This document shows, piece by piece, positions 17,333 to 25,374 of a stretch of 37,884 nucleotides of DNA. Below the pieces are notes generated by a model. It was not told the DNA's origin and did no database searches. It saw only the letters and a program-made list of their open reading frames with translations. How positions within the stretch are numbered: position 1 is the stretch's first letter; each line of letters opens with the position of its first letter. This DNA is from Nitrospirales bacterium (GTDB lineage Bacteria; Nitrospirota; Nitrospiria; Nitrospirales; UBA8639), in contig BQIW01000041.1 of the NCBI GenBank assembly GCA_021604105.1, positions 1 through 37,884 of the forward strand, written 5' to 3'. The position numbers were made by a program, and so were the translations under genes.

Positions 17333-17785
17333 TTACATCGAATAAGTTGGAGATCTTTTCAGAAAGGCCAAGGAGGGATCCTGCGGGGAAACCGAGATAA
17401 CGGGACAACCATCCAGGAAATGATCTGTAACAAAGCCCAATGCCTCAGACTCATAAGGAAATAACCGGACTACCGCCACAACCGTCTTTCCCAGGGTAGG
17501 AAAAACCAATTGAACATCTTGCGGCCGTTGGGTTTTCAGCGTTTTGATCAGGGCTTTTTTCAAACTTCTGGCTGAATCTTTAGGTAAGACCTCATTGATG
17601 GTCCGTCCAAGGAGATGCTCTCCACCTAAAAGGTGTTGACAGGGAACCGGGAAAAAACAGTCCTGATAGATTCCATTTTCATCCCAGCGAAAGATTTTAT
17701 GGGGAAGAAACGAGACATGATCCCCTGAAAAAATCCTGCTCAGGAATTCTTCCCACATAGCCTTCGACCAACGCTCACTGGACAT
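17333..17785 (-). CDS. PAS-like small protein
   Basis: 150 aa, soluble. The central part (FRWDENGIYQDCFFPVPCQH, LLGRTINEVLPKDSARSLKK, ALIKTLKTQRPQDVQLVFP, then a VVAVVRLFPYESEALGFVTD strand pair) follows the beta-alpha-beta order of a PAS domain, with the typical G(R/K)..E.LP segment. There is no kinase, cyclase or DNA-binding domain attached, so it would act as a stand-alone sensor or partner protein. GGGAGGG precedes the ATG at 17785. The stop lies 25 bp before the ATG of the CPBP-like gene; the two are probably cotranscribed. Confidence 0.7.
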   Translation of the reverse strand: MSSERWSKAMWEEFLSRIFSGDHVSFLPHKIFRWDENGIYQDCFFPVPCQHLLGGEHLLGRTINEVLPKDSARSLKKALIKTLKTQRPQDVQLVFPTLGKTVVAVVRLFPYESEALGFVTDHFLDGCPVISVSPQDPSLAFLKRSPTYSM

Positions 17786-17900
17786 CGAACCCTCCCTGGT
17801 TTCTATCCATTCCCCCTATCGCAAAGATGTATCTCCCATCAAATATCTCAGTGTTCTTTGCTCTTTCTAAAAAGTAAATAGGAGTGTCCACCTCATGCAC

Positions 17901-17953
17901 AACTAGTGAAATCCCTAGTTATTCGGGGAAAAACCCCTAGCATTCTATATAAT
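17901..17953 (+). promoter_or_regulatory. Candidate activator-dependent promoter with two palindromes
   Basis: First site: AACTAG (17901-17906) and CTAGTT (17915-17920) as an inverted repeat. Second site: GGGGAAAAACCCC (17925-17937). Both end in CCCTAG or CCCCTAG (ending at 17918 and 17940), 22 bp or two helical turns apart. A perfect TATAAT follows at 17948-17953 with no -35 box. This is the look of a promoter switched on by a LuxR/FixJ-type regulator, reading rightward. No sizeable rightward gene follows. Confidence 0.4.
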
Positions 17954-17972
17954 GTATTAAAAAAGGAACATT

Positions 17973-18002
17973 ATGACAATTACCCCTCTCCTCCTTGCCT
18001 GA
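17973..18002 (+). CDS. Possible 9-codon leader or mini-ORF
   Basis: ATG at 17973 with AAGGA 5 bp upstream, directly after the TATAAT at 17948. It encodes MTITPLLLA and then stops. It could be a leader peptide, the start of a decayed gene, or chance. No longer open frame continues from it. Confidence 0.2.
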   Translation: MTITPLLLA

Positions 18003-18774
18003 AACTTAGGCAGTCTTTCTCGTTCACCGGGAGCTCCTGGACGCCCCCCCTGCAGCACAATTTAAATCAGTAAAAGATAGGAGAAAACCAAGGGAATAGG
18101 TAGCTGGATGTCCAGCTCAAGATCCTGTCTCCTCAATTGGCGGCACAATTCGGCAGACTTCTATAGAGGCTCGACCCATTGCTGCAGATCGTTGTGATTG
18201 AGACCCCACATAGGATGTCACTCCCAGGGGGTTCAACCCGAGGTTACAATTATTGAGGAGCAAATGATACCCCATGGCTAAGTCACAGCCGAATTTTCTA
18301 GAAAGAGGCCGATCCGCGTTAGTCCCTTGGCTCAGGACTCGACATTGCACTCCCGCACCGGGCGCCTGTCTACTCAAATATTTTCGGAGAGGACCATCCA
18401 GCCTATCCGAAGTTCTATACTGGTTTCACTAAAGAGGCGGCATCCAAGCAACGGCATAGGGGTGCACGTCTCCTTGGTATGACAGAACAAGTAGGGGTAG
18501 AACTCATTGATCGGAATAAGAACATTTCCACACAAAATTCGCAGGCTCAAGCTGACCAAGTAATCGGCTGTCGTTTCCTTCCACTCGTGAGCACTCACTA
18601 TCTGACTCATCAATAAGCCCAGGACATTGACAAACATTATGACACTCTACCCATGCATCAGCCCTATCCTTCGTTAAGGCTTTAGTTGTGCGTTGATCGA
18701 CCCTGGCAAGCCATAAAATTTCTGGCCTCCGGAGCAGGAATAAAGGGCTTTTGCATGAGGAACCTCCCTGGAAA
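18003..18774. other. Gene-poor stretch with weak overlapping ORFs
   Basis: No gene here can be supported. Leftward ORFs at 18374-18637 (87 aa, ATG start) and 18117-18377 (86 aa, TTG start) overlap by 4 bp but have no ribosome sites and no recognisable family. A rightward frame open from 18323 to 18616 lacks an initiation codon until 18479. These frames contradict one another, so the region is best read as non-coding or decayed DNA. It could also hold an untranslated RNA made from the promoter-like array at 17901-17953. Confidence 0.35.
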
Positions 18775-19548
18775 TTACTGAGGGGGAAGTCCAGGATCCT
18801 CCGGTTCTCCGGAGTCGCTCATGACCGTTCCAATCAGTGGCTGATCATGACAGGATTCTGCAACATCCATTTGGCAATACATGGCTTGAGGATCATCTTC
18901 ATTCCATGCCCCACCGTTGTTAAAGCAATCCAATTTTTCAATACAGGTGTTTACCTGTTCACCCTGGCCGGCAACCGCACAGGTCGAATTGCAGGAGGCA
19001 AAGACGGATTCAATCGAGGTACCCGTGCAATCGCTCCCCCCTCCACTCAACAGACAATTCAGTGCTGCGGCGGTTAATTGGCGACCGAGCTGGAGTTTCG
19101 GGTCCCCACCTGGGGATACGCATAACGCTTCGAGAACGGAAGGAATTTGTTCAGGGCCATTGGGGTCTACGGAAATAATTTGGCCACAAATATCAATCCC
19201 CTCATATCCAATAGGGAAATTATTCAACAGGGTGATGTCATTCCTCTTCGCATCTCGACAGGCTTTCGGACTTCCCGCCTGGCCTGGCGGTTCAAAATCA
19301 CAAATTACCGTGCCATCCATTTCATAGGTACACTTGTCCGTCACCGTTTGATCATAGGAATTGGCGGTAGACAACCAGGCTCGGATAACTTCTTCAGAAA
19401 TGTTCGTACTACCGGATTTTTCCTCTCCTGCATGAGTGCCCCAAAATCCGGCCGTTCGGCAAATCTCTTGGGCATTCACCTGGCTCACAACACTTCCCAT
19501 TCCCATGCTAAAAACAAGACAACCTGCACACATTATCGTGGTTCTCAT
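18775..19548 (-). CDS. Secreted Cys-rich protein of unknown function
   Basis: 257 aa. A Sec signal peptide is likely: residues 1-27 are hydrophobic and end QVNA before QEICRTAGFWGTH. The mature protein has about 16 cysteines, many paired with acidic or Gly-rich loops (CTYEMDGTVICDFEPPGQ, CLLSGGGSDCTGTSIESV, CNSTCAVAGQGEQVNTCIEK), consistent with a disulfide-bonded extracytoplasmic protein. The CRTAGFWGTH start and the segment QLTAAALNCLLSGGG suggest a family of secreted proteins without assigned role; I cannot name it. GGAGGG lies 6 bp before the ATG at 19548. The tail (SGEPEDPGLPPQ) is Pro/Glu-rich. The second secreted gene at 20197 is on the same strand. Confidence 0.78.
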   Translation of the reverse strand: MRTTIMCAGCLVFSMGMGSVVSQVNAQEICRTAGFWGTHAGEEKSGSTNISEEVIRAWLSTANSYDQTVTDKCTYEMDGTVICDFEPPGQAGSPKACRDAKRNDITLLNNFPIGYEGIDICGQIISVDPNGPEQIPSVLEALCVSPGGDPKLQLGRQLTAAALNCLLSGGGSDCTGTSIESVFASCNSTCAVAGQGEQVNTCIEKLDCFNNGGAWNEDDPQAMYCQMDVAESCHDQPLIGTVMSDSGEPEDPGLPPQ

Positions 19549-20196
19549 TGTTAAACCCTCCTGAGAAAAATGTGGGTGTTTCCTTGGTGAGGATTGTGAA
19601 GTTCCCCCAATCTGATGAGATTCCCATGAAACCCTTCAAACAAAGTCCCTCAATAGTGGCATGGAGTGGAAAACCTCATTCCATCGTTCTTGGGAGTATT
19701 GCTATCTGCGAAGACCCTTGACTAAAAGATTTTGGGGGGACCTTGAGAACAATGCCCTTTGCATTATCGGCCCATGGGAGGACAACTTTACCCAGGCAGG
19801 AGCACCAGCGGGAAATTGAGGAAAAGTGTTCTAGCAATATTCCATAGGTGGTCTAGTAATGAGCTCTCTTGCCTGCAACTTTCATCAAGCTAAAACATTG
19901 AAAGGGGAATGGTAAAATATGGAGGGACAATGAACGTTTTAACCCTATAAGACCATGAAGTAGGAGAAAACCAAATAGGAGTCAATATAGGGATAAAGAA
20001 TTGTGAGGCACCTACCAATATTGAATGGGAGATGGAGTAGTGGCACGAACCCACTTCATTACATTCACTTATATCGTCAGCGTAACCCCTCATATTGTCC
20101 CTTCAACCGATCGGGATCTTTCCTGATGATTCATTGACAAACATTCGGCCTTCGCCAAGGAGATCAGAGTCAAATTTCCATATATTCGAGGCAAAA
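19549..20196. other. Long intergenic stretch between two secreted-protein genes
   Basis: About 650 bp with no supported gene. A leftward frame just after the 20197 gene (about 20200 down to 19890) reads coding-like but carries an in-frame TGA and no start with a ribosome site. The sequence TTCTAG...GTCTAGTAA near 19830-19860 recalls the CTAG motifs at 17901-17940 only loosely. Probably the 5' regulatory region of the 18775 gene plus degenerate DNA. Confidence 0.35.
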
Positions 20197-20997
20197 TTAT
20201 GGCACGATGCAGGGCACCACTCCTTTTATGTTCGTCCCATTCAAGTGAACATTTCGCAATCGCGCTTTTGCCAGACATTTCCACTTATCGTTTGAATCCT
20301 TTCGACCTTCGAGCCGAATACGATAGTGATGGTCTTCCTTCAAATCAGGAATGACATAATAATTATTTTCAAATTTTCGAACTTTTTGGTGCACGTCACA
20401 CGCGTTGGTAAAAGTATCGCCCCAATCTTTCCAGCAGATTTTCCATTTATCATACTTATCCGGCTGCACACTCCAGGTCACTTTGATGTTGCAAATGCCT
20501 TTGTCAAAATCACAGAAATGTCCACCCTCAAATCCGTCAGGACCTGTAGTCAGCCAAACTGACCCCCCAATACCTTTTTCATCATGCGGGGGTTCGTAGG
20601 GGTCGCTTTCATGCTCCTGCTGTGGAAGGCCGGCGGGACAATCCGGGTCGGCAGAGCAAGCGTTCAAGTTACAATAGCCATCCGCTCCACAAGGCGGTGG
20701 CCCATCAACAGAATCAAGCGCCACAAGCCGTATTGAAGCATCACTCCGACGATCTATTCGTGAAAATTTGAGTGGAGTGGAAGATAGCTGCCACTGAACC
20801 CTTCCATTATTCATGAACCAAAAAACCTTGTGAGCCTGATTCGTATCTTCTTCCATCAATACTCCCGATTGACCGGAATCCTGAAACGGCATTCCCTGAT
20901 TACGATCAGACTGGCCATACACACCAAGTGGTACGCAGAGCACTGCAGCCCATACAATGATGGAATGAGTTCGACGTTTGGTATGTTTCATCATCAT
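20197..20997 (-). CDS. Secreted protein with an FN3-like C-terminal domain
   Basis: 266 aa. Signal peptide at about 1-29 (charged MMMKHTKRRTHS, then a hydrophobic core ending GVYGQ). Residues 30-95 are polar. A Cys-rich linker follows at 103-120 (PCGADGYCNLNACSADPDCP). The C-terminal region, about 145-250, has the strand pattern of a fibronectin type III-like beta-sandwich: GICNIKVTWSVQPDKYDKWK, ICWKDWG, then YYVIPDLKEDHHYRIRLEGR, the usual Y.I..L....Y.IR.. end of that fold. Likely exported and involved in binding. A GGGAGGT ribosome site precedes the ATG at 20997. The domain call is by pattern only. Confidence 0.75.
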   Translation of the reverse strand: MMMKHTKRRTHSIIVWAAVLCVPLGVYGQSDRNQGMPFQDSGQSGVLMEEDTNQAHKVFWFMNNGRVQWQLSSTPLKFSRIDRRSDASIRLVALDSVDGPPPCGADGYCNLNACSADPDCPAGLPQQEHESDPYEPPHDEKGIGGSVWLTTGPDGFEGGHFCDFDKGICNIKVTWSVQPDKYDKWKICWKDWGDTFTNACDVHQKVRKFENNYYVIPDLKEDHHYRIRLEGRKDSNDKWKCLAKARLRNVHLNGTNIKGVVPCIVP

Positions 20998-21094
20998 GGA
21001 CCTCCCAGTGAATTTTCATAATTGCCCCCTTTCTGCATTGCAGAACATCCTTAAGGGGTTGAATGAGGATGTTGCTCTGAGTTGTCTCATGGCC

Positions 21095-21445
21095 TTATTC
21101 GTAGAAATTTCCAAAATAAATGGTCTGGTCCAATTCATTGGCCAGATAGATGTTATGCCGCATCATCCACGGTGCAGGATTCCAAATGGTGTCTGGATGA
21201 TAGGGGGTTCCCGGATCACCCCACGCACCGTTTTCTGCCGGCAACTATGAGATTTGGTCATAGTCCAGGATTTTGTCATACGCCACTGCGGTAATCCCGC
21301 GAGTTGTAAGGCTAAGCTTCATTTTTGTCTGTGCCACTGTAGAGTAACAGCAAAAGCCATTCCGTTCGCTGACGACCAATGGGCAACTATTCCAACTCCT
21401 TAAAACTATTGCACTGTTAGGACAAAGGAAAGGTGAGAAGAATTT
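21095..21445 (-). pseudogene. Possible decayed gene with one in-frame stop
   Basis: Read leftward, one frame is open from 21445 to a TAG at 21247-21245 and again to a TAA at 21097-21095, with protein-like content on both sides: SCPLVVSERNGFCCYSTVAQ and MKLSLTTRGITAVAYDKILD before the TAG, GAWGDPGTPYHPDTIWNPAP and NIYLANELDQTIYFGNFYE after it. There is no good start codon before an ATG at 21322. It could be a gene fragment with a nonsense change or a chance open frame. It lies directly upstream of the secreted gene at 20197. Confidence 0.35.
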
Positions 21446-21483
21446 TCAAAGGAAAGAATGGGGAGGATTCGGGTAGCCCCTGA

Positions 21484-21513
21484 GATACGATTTGTATCTA
21501 TCCTGATACAAAT
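21484..21513. promoter_or_regulatory. GATAC-type inverted repeat array
   Basis: Perfect 9-bp inverted repeat ATTTGTATC (21490-21498), 6-bp spacer, GATACAAAT (21505-21513), plus a further GATAC half-site at 21484-21488. The three half-sites alternate in orientation. It is either an operator for the leftward secreted-protein genes or a hairpin ending hyuB transcription; no T-run favours the operator reading. Confidence 0.45.
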
Positions 21514-21641
21514 TAGTTGCTGGGTTCCATGAGGGCTTTTGTTTAGGAGTATGAAGCAGGAAAACCCAGGCTCGTGAATGATTTTTCTATTTTAAAGTTT
21601 TCCATAATTGTGGAGTCGTTCTTTCCCAACTAACCGAAATT

Positions 21642-23210
21642 CTATTTGATTCCATATCCGCCACCGCCGGGAGTTTCAATGGTGAGTTGATCGCCGGCTT
21701 CAACGGGGAATGAACATTTTGCACTGACATCTTTTTCGATGCGGTTTTGCCTCAGGCTGTTGCGCCCGGAATTGCCTGGTGCTCCCCCTTCCAATCCATA
21801 TGGATTGGTGACCCGGCGGTCAGACAACAGCGTCACCTCGGCAGACTGAAGAAATTCGTAGGTCCGGACAATTCCGTCTCCGCCTTTTTGCTGACCGCTT
21901 CCTCCAGACTTTTCCCGCAGGGCATAGCGGGAAATCCGAAACGGATACGCATACTCCACGGCTTCGACCGGTGTGTTCAGGGTATTGGTCATGTGTGAAT
22001 GGCGGCCACTCGCGCCATCGAATTGAGGACCCGCGCCCATACCCCCGCCGATGGTTTCGTAATAGGCAAAGGGCCGGTTGTGTCTTTTGTCCCAGCCTCC
22101 AATGGTGAGATTATTCATCGTGCCCTGGCTGGCTGCTGGAATGCGATCAGGACAGGCTTGCGCCAGGGCTCCCAGTAGAACATCCACGATTCGCTGGGAG
22201 GTTTCGACATTTCCAGCCGCCACTGCGGAAGGACGTCTGGCGTTCACCAAGGTGCCTTCAGGCGCAATAATGTGAATCGGCCGCAAACATCCACTATTGG
22301 CCGGGATGTCTAATCCCAATACACACCGAAAGACATAGGCCACTGCGGACAGGGTAACCGGATACACCGCGTTAATGCTGCCGGGCCGTTGCCCATCAGT
22401 TCCCGAAAAATCCACCGTGACCTGTTCATCCTCGATCATGATGGCGACACGAATGACGGCAGGTTCCTCGGTAAAGCCATCGTTATCCAGAGCATCTTCA
22501 AAACGGTAGCAGCCATTGGGTAACGTGCTGATTAACTGGCGGGTCATACGTTCGCTATAACGAAGCAGGGCATCCATTTCCGCGAGCAGCGGTTGCATGC
22601 TAAACCGTTCAGCCATCGCTCGCATCCGTTCACCTCCAATTTGATTCGCGGCCAACTGAGCCTGGAGATCACCCATGCGTTCCTCTGGAGTACGGACATT
22701 CCCTAATAACAGCCGCCAGACGTCATCATTTTTTTTACCCCCCACCATGAGTTTCACCGGGGGAATAATCAGTCCTTCTTGGAAAATTTCCTGTGACAAC
22801 GGCATCGACCCTGCCGACATCCCGCCAATATCGGCATGGTGCGCGCGATTGGCGACCAACCCTAAGAGAGTGGGGGGGGAGGGGTCTTCCACAAAAACGG
22901 GCGACACCACGGTTAGATCGGGAAGATGTGTACCACCGCGATAGGGATCGTTGACCATGGCCACATCGCCAGGCGCCAACGTCAAGGACTCAAGGCAGGC
23001 CTGCACCGACAAGGGCATGGCGCCAAGATGAACCGGGATATGCGCCGCTTGCGCGACCAGATTTCCAGATGCATCAAACACCGCACAGGAAAAATCACAG
23101 CGTTCTTTGATGTTGGGCGAGAAGGCGGCCCTCTGCAGGCGAGCGCCCATTTCCTCGGCCACGGACACCAACCGGTGCTTCATCATTTCAGTGCGAATGG
23201 GATCATCCAT
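21642..23210 (-). CDS. hyuB: Hydantoinase B / oxoprolinase B-type subunit
   Basis: 522 aa from the ATG at 23210, which has GGAG 6 bp upstream; a TTG at 23222 would add 4 residues. The full hydantoinase_B family pattern is present: [76 protein letters not shown], and near the end [19 protein letters not shown] and [11 protein letters not shown]. With HyuA it would form an ATP-dependent amidohydrolase or carboxylase acting on a cyclic amide such as 5-oxoproline, an N-methylhydantoin or a related compound. Substrate cannot be read from sequence. It overlaps the hyuA stop by 8 bp, a sign of coupled translation. Confidence 0.93.
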   Translation of the reverse strand: MDDPIRTEMMKHRLVSVAEEMGARLQRAAFSPNIKERCDFSCAVFDASGNLVAQAAHIPVHLGAMPLSVQACLESLTLAPGDVAMVNDPYRGGTHLPDLTVVSPVFVEDPSPPTLLGLVANRAHHADIGGMSAGSMPLSQEIFQEGLIIPPVKLMVGGKKNDDVWRLLLGNVRTPEERMGDLQAQLAANQIGGERMRAMAERFSMQPLLAEMDALLRYSERMTRQLISTLPNGCYRFEDALDNDGFTEEPAVIRVAIMIEDEQVTVDFSGTDGQRPGSINAVYPVTLSAVAYVFRCVLGLDIPANSGCLRPIHIIAPEGTLVNARRPSAVAAGNVETSQRIVDVLLGALAQACPDRIPAASQGTMNNLTIGGWDKRHNRPFAYYETIGGGMGAGPQFDGASGRHSHMTNTLNTPVEAVEYAYPFRISRYALREKSGGSGQQKGGDGIVRTYEFLQSAEVTLLSDRRVTNPYGLEGGAPGNSGRNSLRQNRIEKDVSAKCSFPVEAGDQLTIETPGGGGYGIK

Positions 23211-25236
23211 CGGTGGCTCCAACCTTTATAAGAATATTCGAATACGTATCAATCGCGGCGTGATCCGTGGGTCCAAGATAGATGGTGGTATCATCCAGAA
23301 CCAGAATCGCCGGTCCATTGATTTCATGTCCCGGACGCAAGCGGGCTCCCCAATAATGCGGGACCGGGGGCATCCCTTGGGGCAAGACCACCGGACGATC
23401 TTCCCATTGAGCGGCAGTCGGATCGGCTGACCCGAGCGGCTTAGTGGGAATGGTCGGCGGCGTCACATGGCCGACTGCCCGGACGCGGACATTCACGACT
23501 TCGATAGGTGTCTCTGTCTGACTATAGCCATAGCGCTCGTGATGAATTCGATGAAATTCCTCGTGGAAGGTTGAAGTCAGCGGCACCACTAAGTCGAAGG
23601 ATTGCCCGACATAGCGGACATCGACGGCTCGAGATAGGACCCATTGGTCAGGATCCACCCCTTCCCGATGTAAGTCCTTTTGCCCCTGATCAATCAACGG
23701 TTGCGTACACTGCTCAAGAATTTCATTCGGCGTGTCTCCCGGTAGCATCACCGTCTGGACATAATCCAATTGCACCTCCGCAGCCAACATGCCCAGAGCA
23801 GAAAGCGTGGCGGCCATGGGCGACACCAACACATGCGGAATACCTAGTGCTCTGGCCAGATCGCAGGCATGTAATCCTCCGGCCCCACCGAATGCCACCA
23901 GGACAGTTTCCCTCGGATCTTCTCCCCGCTCCACCGAAATGACACGCAGCGCGCGCTCCATATGGACATTGGCAATTTGGATCATGCCCAAGGCCAAGGT
24001 CTGGCGGACATCCAAGCCGGGACGAGGGATCAAAACCATCTGCCGGCTCAGTTCATCGAACGCCTGTTGCGCCAACTCGACATTCAATCTCATCCGGCCC
24101 CCTAAAAACCCGTCGGTCGGCAATCGACCTAAAACTACATGAGCATCCGTGACCGTCGGGATGGTCCCTCCCCCCCCATAACACACCGGACCCGGTTGAG
24201 CTCCGGCACTTTGAGGTCCCACACGGAGGTTGCCGCCCGCATCGACGGTAGCCAGAGAACCACCTCCGGCACCAACAGTATGGATATCGATGACTGGCAC
24301 ACGGATGGGATTCCCCCCGACTGTGGCTTCGGTCGTGACATGAATCCTCTCATTAACCAACGCCACGTCTGTGGAGGTCCCGCCCATATCATACGTCAGA
24401 ATCCGGGTGAAGCCCGCCAACCCTGCCAGGTATCGCGCGCCCACCACACCTCCGGCGGGACCAGACAGAATGGAACGGACGCCATGCCCTCGCGCCTGGG
24501 CAACCGAAATACGCCCCCCGTTCGATTGCACAATATGAAACTCGGTCGGTTTTATCTCCCGTTCTAACCGGCCCAAATAGGCATCAAGAACCGGAGACAA
24601 ATAGGCGTTCACCACCGTCGTACTGGTTCGTTCATATTCCCGAAATTCCGGCAGGATTTCGGAGGAACCCGTCACAAAAAATCCTTCCTCACGCAATCGC
24701 TTTGTCACCCATTGCTCATGAGCAGGATTCACAAAGGAAAACAGAAACGATACGGCCACCGACTGGATCGCCTCATGCCGTAACATTTCAAGAATTGAGA
24801 CGAGGCCTTGGTCCTGAAGAGGCGTCAGGATGTTCCCTTCACAATCCACCCGCTCCGAGATTTCAAATGACCATTCACGCGGGACTAAGGGCGGAGAAAT
24901 GACAGGGAACAGGTCGTACAATTCAGGACGATTTTGTCGTCCAAAGTGCAACACATCACGAAAGCCTTTTGTCGTGATGAGAGCCGTCCGTGCCCCTTTG
25001 CGCTCCAGAATGGCATTGGTGGCCACGGTGGAACCATGCACAATATGCCGACCGGGATGGTGAGGAAGTTGGGCTAACCCTTGCAGGACTGCTTCCGCTG
25101 GGTCGGCCGGAGTCGAAAGAATTTTAAATCGCCGGAGTAATTGATCCGTGGAGGAATAGATGACAAAGTCGGTAAAGGTCCCTCCAATATCTATCCCCAC
25201 CCATACATTTTGACTGGATTGGCCGGAAGTCGACAT
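23203..25236 (-). CDS. hyuA: Hydantoinase A / oxoprolinase A-type subunit
   Basis: 677 aa from ATG 25236; a GTG at 25245 would add 3 residues. The N-terminal ASKHA-type nucleotide-binding signature is VGIDIGGTFTDFVIY. It continues with the hydantoinase_A core (HGSTVATNAILERKGARTAL, GFRDVLHFGRQNRPELYDL, SGPAGGVVGARYLAG, TYDMGGTSTDVALV). The conserved VAFGGAGGLHACDLARALG lies near residue 445. This is the ATP-hydrolysing subunit that phosphorylates the amide substrate. It forms a two-gene leftward operon with hyuB. About 130 bp separate it from the next gene upstream, with nothing recognisable in between. Confidence 0.93.
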   Translation of the reverse strand: MSTSGQSSQNVWVGIDIGGTFTDFVIYSSTDQLLRRFKILSTPADPAEAVLQGLAQLPHHPGRHIVHGSTVATNAILERKGARTALITTKGFRDVLHFGRQNRPELYDLFPVISPPLVPREWSFEISERVDCEGNILTPLQDQGLVSILEMLRHEAIQSVAVSFLFSFVNPAHEQWVTKRLREEGFFVTGSSEILPEFREYERTSTTVVNAYLSPVLDAYLGRLEREIKPTEFHIVQSNGGRISVAQARGHGVRSILSGPAGGVVGARYLAGLAGFTRILTYDMGGTSTDVALVNERIHVTTEATVGGNPIRVPVIDIHTVGAGGGSLATVDAGGNLRVGPQSAGAQPGPVCYGGGGTIPTVTDAHVVLGRLPTDGFLGGRMRLNVELAQQAFDELSRQMVLIPRPGLDVRQTLALGMIQIANVHMERALRVISVERGEDPRETVLVAFGGAGGLHACDLARALGIPHVLVSPMAATLSALGMLAAEVQLDYVQTVMLPGDTPNEILEQCTQPLIDQGQKDLHREGVDPDQWVLSRAVDVRYVGQSFDLVVPLTSTFHEEFHRIHHERYGYSQTETPIEVVNVRVRAVGHVTPPTIPTKPLGSADPTAAQWEDRPVVLPQGMPPVPHYWGARLRPGHEINGPAILVLDDTTIYLGPTDHAAIDTYSNILIKVGATDG

Positions 25237-25374
25237 CGAACACACTCTTATTCAGGAAATGGAAGAGCATACCGGATTATGGGGAAAGTTTGAAGGCAGA
25301 AATCACATGGCGTGATGGGAAGGGAGGGTAAGGGGCTGGTTCCGCTAGACATGCATTCCAACCAACACCCTTTC

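Noticed and set aside
18323-18616. Rightward open frame with protein-like sequence (GEDHPAYPKFYTGFTKEAAS)
   Set aside because: It has no start codon for most of its length and overlaps equally plausible frames on the other strand, so appearance alone is not evidence.
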